A stretch of 64,000 bases of DNA from Acorus gramineus (lineage: Eukaryota; Streptophyta; Magnoliopsida; Acorales; Acoraceae): NCBI GenBank assembly GCA_030737835.1, contig JAUJYN010000018.1, positions 3,658,001-3,722,000 on the forward strand. Direction: 5' to 3'. This document shows, piece after piece, positions 1-9,739 of the stretch. A program made the translations under genes and the position numbers. Each line of letters starts with the position of its first letter. Position 1 is the stretch's first letter. The notes under the pieces were generated by a model, which was not told the DNA's origin, ran no database searches, and was given only the letters and a program-made list of their open reading frames with translations.

Positions 1-2
1 CC

Positions 3-1508
3 GCCCACTTGGCTGTACGTCGTTGGAGGCTTCTGGAGGAGGCCGCTTGCTGGATCAGCGTTCGAGAGACTCCTGCGGGTGGCTTTTTGGCCAGGCTAGT
101 GGTGCAGCCCGTTCTTCTCGACGAGATCCGCACGGCTCAGGGGCAGGATCCTCACTTTCTAGTCCTCTCTGAAGGCGTCGCCCGGGGCGAGCGTCCGGAC
201 TACCAGATTCACGAGGACGGGATCCTGCGGTTCAGAGGTCGAGTATGCATTCCTGACGACGTAGAGCTGAAGCAGAAGATCTTGGACGAGGCCCATCGTT
301 CGAGGTACACAGTGCATCCTGGTGGCACGAAGATGTACAGGGGCCTTCGTCGTGGCTACTGGTGGCGCGGGATGAAGGCGGATATTGGCCGTTTCGTTGC
401 CCGTTGCTTGGTATGCCAGGAGGTGAAGTCGGAGCATCAGCGTCCTGCGGGGAAGCTGCAGTCCATTGAGATTCCTCAGTGGAAGTGGGAGCAGATCACC
501 ATGGACTTCGTTTCGGGCTTGCCGAGGTCACGTTCGGGTCGCGATGCCATCTGGGTAATCGTCGACCGACTGACTAAGTCCGCTCATTTCCTCCCCATCC
601 GACTCACCGATTCTCTGGACACCCTGGCGCAGTTGTTTGTCTCCGAGATTGTTCGTCTCCATGGCACTCCCGTCAGCATCATTTCTGATAGAGACGCGAG
701 ATTTACTTCGAGGTTCTGGTGTAGCCTTCAGCACGCCCTTGGTACGAACCTCCACTTCAGTACAGCGTTTCATCCGCAGACGGACGGCCAGTCGGAGAGG
801 ACGATTCAGACCCTGGAGGACATGCTACGAGCTTGCGTTCTCGATTTTTTTGCCTACAACAACAGCTACCACTCTAGTATCCGGATGGCACCATACGAAG
901 CACTCTATGGCCACAGCTGCAGATCCCCCTTGTGTTGGGACGAGGTCGGAGAGCGCCAGTTGGAGGGACCAGAGATCATCCACCAGACCTCAGAGATGGT
1001 CAAAACGATTCGCGAGCGTATCCGAGTCGCTCAGAGCCATCAGAAGAGCTACGCCGATCGTCGTCGCCGTGAGCTCGCCTTCGAGGTTGGTGACCATGTC
1101 TTCCTGAAGGTGTCCCCGATGAAAGGCATCTTCTGTTTTGGTGTGCAGGGCAAGCTGAGTCCGCATTTCATTGGGCCGTTTCTCATCCTCGAGCGGGTTG
1201 GAGAGGTGGCCTATCGCATAGCTCTTCCCCCGCAGTTGGCTCAGGCCCATGACGTCCTCCATGTCTCGCAGCTGAGGCGTTACGTCCACGATCCTGCTCA
1301 AGTCATTCCATTCGAGCCGCTCGTCTCCGAGCCGGACTTATCATTCGTGGAGCAGCCGATCGAGATCCTGGACCGACGCGAGAAGAGGCTCCGCACCAAG
1401 ACCATCCAGCTGGTTAAGGTGCGATGGCAGCACCGTTCTGGTGCCGAGGCCACTTGGGAGCGCGAGGACGCCATGCGTAGCGCATATCCGCATCTTTTCC
1501 CTTCCTAG
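3..1508 (+). CDS. E1 pol, 3' part: integrase and chromodomain (Ty3/gypsy Del/Tekay)
   Basis: This is the C-terminal part of a retrotransposon polyprotein, open from the left window edge to a stop at 1506-1508. Counting from position 9, it shows the integrase zinc-binding HHCC residues (H96, H103, C133, C136). The DDE catalytic core follows, with D166 in MDFVSG, D227 in SDRDARF and E263 in QTDGQSER. The last 50 or so residues (VEQPIEILDRREKRL onward) form a type II chromodomain, which in chromoviruses guides insertion toward heterochromatin. Domain order and wording match the Del/Tekay lineage, and the same sequence recurs in E2 and E6. It belongs to a fossil element that enters from outside the window. 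Confidence 0.93.
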   Translation, partial: AHLAVRRWRLLEEAACWISVRETPAGGFLARLVVQPVLLDEIRTAQGQDPHFLVLSEGVARGERPDYQIHEDGILRFRGRVCIPDDVELKQKILDEAHRSRYTVHPGGTKMYRGLRRGYWWRGMKADIGRFVARCLVCQEVKSEHQRPAGKLQSIEIPQWKWEQITMDFVSGLPRSRSGRDAIWVIVDRLTKSAHFLPIRLTDSLDTLAQLFVSEIVRLHGTPVSIISDRDARFTSRFWCSLQHALGTNLHFSTAFHPQTDGQSERTIQTLEDMLRACVLDFFAYNNSYHSSIRMAPYEALYGHSCRSPLCWDEVGERQLEGPEIIHQTSEMVKTIRERIRVAQSHQKSYADRRRRELAFEVGDHVFLKVSPMKGIFCFGVQGKLSPHFIGPFLILERVGEVAYRIALPPQLAQAHDVLHVSQLRRYVHDPAQVIPFEPLVSEPDLSFVEQPIEILDRREKRLRTKTIQLVKVRWQHRSGAEATWEREDAMRSAYPHLFPS

Positions 1509-1543
1509 ATGTTTTTGTATTTATTTTGAGGACAAAATTTCCT

Positions 1544-1556
1544 AAGGGGGGAAGAA
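1544..1556 (+). promoter_or_regulatory. E1 polypurine tract
   Basis: The purine run AAGGGGGGAAGAA lies directly before the TGTTATATATG start of the 3' LTR. This is the expected place for the plus-strand primer of reverse transcription. The same tract, reversed, borders the 3' LTRs of E2 (12463) and E6 (46147). Confidence 0.85.
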
Positions 1557-4310
1557 TGTTATATATGTGTCACTTTTAGCCTTCCGGGCACCTTTGGGAC
1601 ATTTCTGGCAGTTTTTCAACTTTTTCTTTTTCGATCGGAACCGCTAAAATTTTGGACTTTTAGCTATTATCATGAGCTTGAGAACTCCGATTGAAAATCT
1701 AACTGCACATTATGTGTCCTGGTGCCATTTCAAACCACTCACGAAAATTTCATCGAATTCCAGTAACGTTCAGAAATTGGCAGTTCCGAAGCATATCCGG
1801 GTTTTGACCGAGCGGGAATGTCAAAGGGAGACTTGACCAAGTCAAAGATGACTTTGACCAAGTCAAGTTTGACCATTGACTTGGTCAAATCATTTTGTTT
1901 GTTAGTGTGGTTAGGTTGACCCAAAGTCAAACACAAAAAACCTAATTTTTTCTAAATGTGTGTGAGTGTGTGTGTGTGTGGCCTTTAAGTGGGCATCCCC
2001 TTCATGTTCATCTTCTCTTCTTCATCTCTCTCACACACAAATCCTCTCATCCCCTCTTGTTATTTCTTTCCATTAGAGGTAGTAGAAGAGGTTGAACAAG
2101 AAAACCCTAGAAGGGAAAAAGATTGGTAAGGGCTTGATCTACCTTCCCATGGTTTTTGTTTTGGATTTCCCCTTTTCTCTACCTCCCTCTCATGGCTTCT
2201 CCTCCCCTGTTTTCAGCCATATTAGGTGTCACGCCCCAGGGCGGCCGTCCCCGGGACGCGACAAGTGTATATATGATATCAGCAGTCTATACAGGAGGTC
2301 AATAACATACTCTAAACAACAGCTAAAATGACAACACAGACAAAAGCAAGGCTTACATGATATATACACAAATAGCGGAAGCTAAAAGACTGAGTCTGTA
2401 AATCAAAAACATATTACAGACTCGATACATACAATCAAAAAGGGATGCTGATAGCCTCTAACACTCGCGGGAATGTGGCGCTGCTCCGCTACTGCTAAAG
2501 TCCCTCGGGGAGCTCCTCCTTCAGATCCGACTCAGTGATAACTGGAGAAAAATATGCGAGGGGTGAGCCACACGCTCAGTGAATATCACAACCCATGCAT
2601 CACAATTCATATTAACCTCAAAATTATTCAAAACCTCAAAGTGGGAACAACTACACAAATTAGTGGGTCTCTCATCGCCAACCCACCACACCCTCACCCT
2701 CACCCTCCAATAGGTGACATGATGGCTATTGGGACTGACTAGACTGTTAATCACCCTTGGTCCACCGATAGTCTCTCCTCCACTCCGTAGCCCGCCTGGT
2801 CTACTCCCACAATTCAGCACAGTCCGAAACCAAATCAGGAGGTACCTACTGATGGGAGCCCTCTGTCAGGACGGCCTGTCTAACGCTGGGGCAGTCTCTA
2901 TACCGATCCAATGAAGGGAACAGAAACAGCCTACCCACACGTATACGATCCAATCGGATCCATTGGCAACATCTTCCTAACATTTCTAATGTCATGAATT
3001 CTTGCGAATTCCTCCAGGGCGCATAACTACGATGCGGGGAAGCCTGTATTATAACCTCATGGTTATAATATTCACTAAGCATGCTCATTACCAATAACTC
3101 ACATTTGATTTAAAATAAATTAAACTAAATGGGACACATGCATAGGTCGAGGCTTCCTAGCATGAAAATATGGTGTCAGGATGCATGGCTCTTACACATA
3201 TCCTAAGGGTGCAAGTCCCTAACATACAAGGTTTAGGGTGGCATGCATACTACATAACAATCATGCCTGCATAGATTACATATTATACAAGTTAATATTA
3301 AACTATGGTGCCCCAGGGGAGGACGATACACGCCAAGAGCATATACGCCTCCCAACTAGGTTGGATTGTCCCACTCACCAATACCCGGGTTGTCGCGTGA
3401 CCGTCCGTCAAGATCTGCAAGACAGGTATTCAACATGGTGAGTAAAATACACAAATACATACAAAAATACACTAAAAATACCCAACACTCGGACAAGCGT
3501 ACATACGGCCCGTACGCACGCGAGCTTGAGTGCCCCGACTAACTCCCGCACCCACGGCAGCCATGCGCACTGTTATATATGTGTCACTTTTAACCTTCTG
3601 GTAACCATTGGAGCATTCTGGCAGTTTTTCGGTTTTTTTCGTTTTTCGATCGGAACCGCTAAAATTTTGGACTGTTAGCTATCGTCCTGAGTTAGAGGAC
3701 TCCGATTGAAAATATAACTGCATATTAGGTGTCCTGGTGCCATTTTAGGCCTCTCACGAAAATTTCATCGAATTCCGGTAACGTTCTGAATTTCACAGTT
3801 TCGGGGCGTATCCGGGTTTTGACCGAGCAAGAAGTCATTGGGAGAGTTGACTTGGTCAAGTGGGCCCATGACTTGGTCAACCCTTTTTGTCTTTTAGTTT
3901 GGTTGGGTTGACCCAAGTCAAATCTCATCTAATCCTCACTTAAGCCTAATTAATCTTGATTAGCCCTAATCCAAGTGAGGTTGACTTTATTTAAGTGAGA
4001 TCTAAAAGCTCTAGCACTATTCATCTTCTTCCCAAAAGTGATTTCTCTCTCCCCCTCTCTCCATTTCTTAGATTTGAGCCTCTTGGAGGGCTTGAAGCTT
4101 AAAACCCATAACATAGAAAGGCTAGATCGGGTCCCGATCTACGCCCCGGTGTTCTCGGATTCGAATTCCGAGAAGTTTGGCCCCTTCATCCCCCCTCTTT
4201 TCTCCCCTGATTTGGGCCATTTCGAGGGCCAAAGGAGATCCCGGCGTTGGAGGCCTTTGGGGAGAGGTTTCGGTGCGCGGAGAGCAACCGAGCATCCTTG
4301 CTTTCCCTTG

Positions 4311-5566
4311 GTAAGCCCTTTTTCCTCTCTTTCCTTGCATAGATGCTTGTTAGGATGATGGTTTTGGGGTTGGGAGGCGGTCGGTGGCTGTGGGTGGCCG
4401 TCGGAGGGCTGTGGGTGGTGGTCGGAGGCCATGGGGGGGGGGGCGGTGGTAGGAGTTGGGTGGTCGGGTAGGGAGATAGGCAGTCCCGGGCAGGGAGGCT
4501 AGCTGTCCCGGGTAGGCTGGGAGCAGGCGCACCAGATTGCCGGGCGCGCGAGCGCGTGCGCGCGGGCGTGCGCTCGGGGGGTGCAGGGGGAGGCGTGCGG
4601 GGTAGGCTGGCTGGGCTGTGCGCGCTGGCAGGCTAGGCGCGCAGGCGTGCTGGGTAGGAGGTGCTCGGGCATCAGGCGGGCAGTGCCCGGGCGTGCAGGC
4701 GAGCGGTGCTCGGGCCACTCGGCGATGCGCACAGGCAAGCAGCACGGGCAGCAGCGCGGGCAGGCTGGCAGGCGCGCTGGGCGCGTGCTGGCAGGCGCGC
4801 TGGGCGCGTGCTGCCAGGCGCGCTGGGCGCGTGTTGCGCGGGCGTGCGCGTGGGCGCTGGGTGAGGGTCCCGGGTGCTGGGCGCTGAGCGCCGGGCGCTG
4901 GGTCGCGGATATTGGGTGCTGGGCGTGGGTGTGCTGGGCGAGGGTGCTGGGCGCTGGGCGTTGGGGCACTGGGGGCTGAGCACCGTGCAGGAGCATACCC
5001 TCGGGGCGCTGGGCAGAGGCACAGGCGTGCGCGCGGTGAGGTGAGCGGGCGGGGTGCGCGTGCAGGGCGCTGCGCTGGGGCGCAGTGCGCACGGGTGCAC
5101 CCGGGGCTGGGTGAGCTGCTGGTCAAGTGGGTGATGCGAGCGGTGGTGCGCACGGGGTGCGTGCGGAGCGAGGCGAGGGCAGCGGAGGTGCGAGCGGGGT
5201 GAGGCGCTGGGCGCGCGGGGCATGCGGTGTGTGTGTGGGCCAGCGCGGGGCGTGCGGTGTGCGCGCGGGTTGCTACGCTGGGGCGCAGTCGGCGCGCGGT
5301 GCACCCGGGGAGCTCGGCGGCGTGTCCAGGTGGCGGGCAGGGACCGGCGGTACGCCTGGGTGCGCGGGCTGAGGCGCGGTGGTGCATCCGGGGTGGGTGA
5401 CTGTGCGGGTGGTTGCCGAGGGTGTGGGAGTGAGTCGGGGTGCTCGGGCTAACGTGCGTACAGGCCGTATGTATGTTTGCCCGAGTGTTGGGTACTTTTA
5501 GAGTGTTTTTGTGTATTTTGTGGTATTTGTGGATTATACTCACCATATTAAATACCTGTCTTGCAG
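4311..5566 (+). other. Intron-like GC-rich core of the LTR at 3571-6999
   Basis: The segment begins CCCTTG/GTAAGCCC and ends CCTGTCTTGCAG/ATCTTGACGG. These edges are conserved in all the long LTRs. The inside is very GC-rich and differs in length and wording from copy to copy. Long Ala/Arg/Pro-rich open frames on both strands are by-products of this composition and not genes. That it is spliced is inference. Confidence 0.5.
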
Positions 5567-6693
5567 ATCTTGACGGACGGTCGCGCGACGACCCAGATAC
5601 CGGTGAGTGGGACGATCCAACCCAGTAGGGAGGCGTTACATGCACTTGGGCGTGTACCGTCCTCCCCTGGGGCATCGTAGTGAATATTAACCTGTTTAAT
5701 GTGAAAACTATGTAAGCATGATAATCTGTAGTATGCATGCCACCCTAGATTGTATGCTAGGGACTTATACCCTTAGGACCCGTATAAGAACCATGCACCC
5801 TGTTATCATGTTTCCATGCTAGGAAAGCCCCGACCGATGCATGTTCCCATTTAGTTTAATTTGTTTAAATAAAATGCGAGCATGTGATTATTAGCCTGTC
5901 TTAGTGAATATTATAGGGGAGGGGCCTCGCGAGGACAGCGGTGAGACCCGGGCTAGGGTACTCCGTGTTCCTTGTTTGGTTGTCGAGATGTCCTATATCG
6001 GGACCTCACGCTGCCCTCCCAAGGATTCTTTCCCCGTTAATATTCCAACCTCTTTATTATTATAATGCATGTTTCCCCGCATCCTGGTTATGCGCCCTGT
6101 TGGAATTCTGAAGAATTCAAGGCATTAGAGTTGTAGAGAGGTGTTGTCGGCGGATCCGAGTGGATCATATGCGTATGGATAGGCTGTTATGTTTCCCTTC
6201 GTTGGATCCGTGTAGAGACTGCCCCAGCGTTGGAAAGGCCGTCCCTTCCGAGGGCTCCCATCAGTAGGCGCCTCCCGATATTTGTGACGGACTGTGCTGA
6301 AGTTGTGGGTGAAGGCCAAGCGGCCTACAGAGTGGAGGAGAGACTATCGGTGGACCAAGGGTGACCAACAGCATAGTCAGTCCCAATATCCTAAGTCACC
6401 TATTGAGGGGTGAGGGTGAGGGTGTGGTGGTTCGGCGATGTACGAACCACTGGATTTATGATGTTATGCCACTTTGAGGCTGGTTGTTGTTTAATTGTGG
6501 TTAATATAGCTGTGATGCATGGGTTGTGCTGTTCACTGAGCGTGTGGCTCACCCCTCGCACAATTGTTTTCTCCAGTTGCCACTGAGCCGGATCAGCAGG
6601 AGGAGCCTTCCGAGGGATTCCTTTAGTAGCGGAGCAGCGCTACGTCCCGCGAGTGTTAGAGGCTATCAGCATCCCTTTTTGGCTGTATGTATT

Positions 6694-6795
6694 TATATGC
6701 GTGCTTGAGCACGCATTTGTATATATTCAGTTGTATATTGTGTATATATGCGTGCTTGAGCACGCATTTGTATATATTCAGTTGTATATTTGTAT
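6694..6795 (+). repeat. 51-bp tandem duplication in an LTR
   Basis: Two near-identical copies with a 51-bp period, each containing the palindrome CGTGCTTGAGCACG followed by TATA-rich sequence. The other LTR-A copies have a single version near their 3' end, so the duplication looks private to this copy. Confidence 0.8.
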
Positions 6796-9739
6796 GATTG
6801 TGTATCGAGTCTGGAGTATGTTTTATTTACAGATTCAGTCTTTCGCTTCCGCATTTGGTGTATATGTCATGTCAGCCTCCTTGTTGTCTGTGTGTCATTC
6901 TAGTTGCTTGTTTATGGTATATTATTGAACTCCTGTGTAGATTCTGATATTATATATACACTTGCCGCGTCACAGGGACGGCCGCCCTGGGGCGTGACAT
7001 GCACGGCCACGCGAACGCGCACGCACGGGTGCGCACGCACGCATGCACGCCCGAGCCCCGGGCGCACTGCCGCGCCCCAGCCCGCGCGCCCAAACGGGCT
7101 GTCGCGCCTCTGCCCGCACGCCCAGACCGCGCGTCCAGCCCCGGGTGCACCCGCGCGCACTGCTCCCCAGCGCAGCACCTCGCGCGCACACCCGCATGCA
7201 CTGCGCCCCAACGCAGCACCCCGCGTGCACCCCGCGCGCACGCCCGCTCGCCTCCCCCGTGCACACCGCACGCAACGCGCCCCTGCGCAGCGCTCCGCGC
7301 GCACGCTGTGCACTGCGCCCAGCGCGCCCGACCGCACGCACCCAGCGAGCCGGACAACACGCGCCCAGCGCGCCTGCCCGCAGCTCGCCTACCTGCGCCT
7401 GCCCGCCTGCGCCTGCCTACCTGTGCGCGTCGGTGAGCCCGCATGCACCCGAGCCAACCCTAACACCTGCAACCGCCCCCAACAGCCTCCTCCAACCACC
7501 CAACAGCCATGCATAACCAAAAACACCTCCTAACATGCATCTAAACAAGAAAAGGAAGGAAAGAAACTCACCCAAGGAGGGGAAGGGAAAGGGAGGAAGA
7601 ACGGGTGCTCTTCGCGCACCAATTTGCCACCTCCAAGACCACCACCACCAAGATCTCCACTCAGCCAAAGAAGGGCTGAAAACAGGGGAGAAAAGAGGAT
7701 ATGAGAGGGGGTCACACATGAGGGAACTCGAAAATGAAACCATGGAAGGATAGATCGGGTCTTTACCTATCTTTTCTCCTTCTAGGGTTTCTCTTTTTAA
7801 CCACCTTAGCTAGATCAAATCAAGGAAATAAGGAGAGGGGAGAGAGAGATTTTGGTGGAGAAGATGATGAATAGGGGAGTGCAACTATTCTTGGTCGTCC
7901 CACTTAAAGCACCCCCACACACACACACACTCACACACTCACCACTCACTTAACTTAGCACTAATTAGGTTTAGGTTAGGTTTAGGGGCACTTTGACTTG
8001 GGTCAACCCATCCACACAAGAAGACAAAGGAGTTGACCAAGTCATGGGCCCACATTGACCAAGTCAAGTCTCCCAATGACTTTTCGCTCGGTCAAAACCC
8101 GGATACGATTCAGAACTGTGAAATTATGAAATGTTACCGGAATTCGAATAAATTTTCTTGGGTGGCTTGAAATGGCACTAGGACACATAATATGCAGTTA
8201 GATTTTCAATCGGAGTCCTCAAACTCAGGATGATAGCTAAAAGTCCAAAATTTTAGCGGTTTCGATCGAAAAACGAAAAAGCTGAAAAACTGCCAAAATG
8301 CTCCAATGGTTACCAAAAGGCTAAAAAGTGACACATATATAACATTAGGGCTGCGGGTGGTCTTGGTGGTGGTGGTCTTGGTGGCGGCTATTTGGTGCGC
8401 GAAGGGCACCCGAGTTCCCTCCCTATCCTTTCCTCTCTTTGCGTAAGCTTTTCTCCTCCCTATGCTTGTTTAAATGCTTGATTAGGGTATGTGATTGGGT
8501 GTGCATGCTTGCATGGGTGTTAGGGGGGTGTGGGAGGGCTGAGGAGGGGGTGGAAGGGGCTCGGGTGCGCGTGCGGGGTCATCCGCGCTCGTGCGCGCGA
8601 GTCTGCGCCCGCAGGCAGGCGCTGGCTCGCGCAGACGGGCGCGCTGGCTGGCGAGCGGGGGTACGCGCTGACGCGCGGGCGTGTGCGCGGAGTGCTGCGC
8701 GGGGGCGCAGTGCTCGCGGAGTGCTCCGCGGGAGCTCAGTGCGAGCGGGTACGCCAGGGCTGGACGCGCGAGTGTGCGCCCGCGCGCGAGCGCGGCAGCT
8801 TGTCTGGGCGCGCAGGCAGGGGCACAGCAGCGCGTCTGGGCGCGCGGGCTAGGGCGCGGCACTGTGCCCGGGGCGCAGGGGCGCGTGCGTGCATGCGTCT
8901 TCGTGCGTGCCGTGCGGGTGGCCGTGCGTATGGCTGCGCGTGGGTTCGGGAGGGTGTCGGGGCACTCGGACTAGCGTGCGTACGCGCGTGCTCGCGTGCA
9001 TGCTGGCCTGTATGCATGCTTGTCCGAGTATTGGGTATTTCTAGTAAATTTATTTATGTATTTGTGTAGTTTACTCATCGTATTGAATGCCTATGTCTTG
9101 CAGATCTTGACGGACAGTCACGCAACGACCCGGGCTTCGCTGAGTGGGGGCAATCCAACCCTGTAGGGATGCGTTCGATGCACGTAGGCGTGCATTGCCC
9201 TCCCCTGTATTAACATGTACTAAATGTAAAGCTATGCATGCATGATAAATATGATATATCCATGCCACCTTAGACTTTGTATGCTAGGGATATGCACCCT
9301 TATATCATGTATAGCGGCCTATGCATGTTTAGTCACCTTGTCCTTTAATTGGAAAGCCCCGAACTATGCATGTTCCCATCTAGTTTAATTTAATTAAATG
9401 AAATGAGAGCATATAGTTACAAGCACGCCTTAGAGGATATTATAACCTTGTTGTTATAATATATGTCTCCCCGCATCTTAGTTATGCGCCCTGGAGGAAT
9501 TCTTGAGAATTCATGACATTAGTAGAGTTACAATCGTTGTCGACGGATCCAAGAGGATCGTATCCATGTGAACAGGCTGTCTTCTCCTTTTGGTTGGATC
9601 CAATGTAGGAACTCCCTGGCGTTAGCTGGCCTGACAGAGTGCTCCCATCTGTAGGTACCTCCGATGCGTCGGATAGTGCTGATCGTGGGAGTATACCAGG
9701 TGGAGGCTACGAGGGTGGGAGAGGCTACCGGGTGGACCG

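Larger units (their letters stand above)
3571..6999 (+). mobile_element. Solo LTR (LTR-A, plus), nested in the solo LTR at 2227-8344
   Basis: A complete LTR of 3,429 bp, from TGTTATATATGTGTCAC to GGCCGCCCTGGGGCGTGACA. The flanks are CGCAC (3566-3570) and TGCAC (7000-7004), a target duplication with one mismatch. The host LTR is continuous across the two sides. It contains a TATA-like TTTATTTAAG near 3986, a donor-like GTAAGC at 4311, an acceptor-like TTGCAG ending at 5566, and a G-rich GGGTGA repeat near 6407. The GC-rich core (4380-5440) is the longest in the window. It is the innermost and so the youngest layer of this nest. Confidence 0.93.
2227..8344 (-). mobile_element. Solo LTR (LTR-A, minus), in two pieces: 2227-3570 and 7000-8344
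   Basis: On the plus strand it reads from TGTCACGCCCCAGGG (the LTR 3' end) to GTGACACATATATAACA (the LTR 5' end). The 5-bp target duplication TTAGG is perfect (2222-2226 and 8345-8349). There is no internal region, so it is a solo LTR, presumably left by recombination between two LTRs. Its own length is about 2.69 kb once the nested plus-strand LTR is removed. It lies in the E1 3' LTR and is therefore younger than E1. Confidence 0.92.
1557..9739 (+). mobile_element. E1 3' LTR (family LTR-A), in two pieces: 1557-2226 and 8350-9739
   Basis: The LTR starts TGTTATATATGTGTCAC directly after the E1 polypurine tract. It is interrupted at 2226 by a minus-strand solo LTR whose TTAGG duplication lies at 2222-2226 and 8345-8349, and it resumes at 8350. 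The resumed part matches other plus-strand copies, for example the solo LTR at 32587-35400. It is cut off at 9739 where E2 begins, so its GGGGCGTGACA end is not seen. About 2.06 kb of this LTR is visible. A donor-like GTAAGC at 8443 and an acceptor-like TTGCAG ending at 9103 bracket a GC-rich core. Confidence 0.85.

Noticed and set aside
1961-1979. Simple repeats: TG run near 1961, CA run near 7913, GA run near 25008, C run near 33041, TA run near 39941
   Set aside because: Ordinary microsatellites in LTR leaders, with no further structure.
4350-5738. Long Ala/Arg/Pro-rich open frames on both strands in GC-rich LTR cores (also near 6904-7533, 20526-21474, 24126-24813, 30345-31028, 33391-34309, 44637-45476, 52558-53496)
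   Set aside because: They arise in all frames from GC-rich low-complexity sequence, are not conserved between copies, and lie in LTR cores.
6405-6430. CCCTCA/GGGTGA repeats as interstitial telomere sequence
   Set aside because: The unit is not the plant telomere TTTAGGG, and it sits at a fixed place in each LTR.
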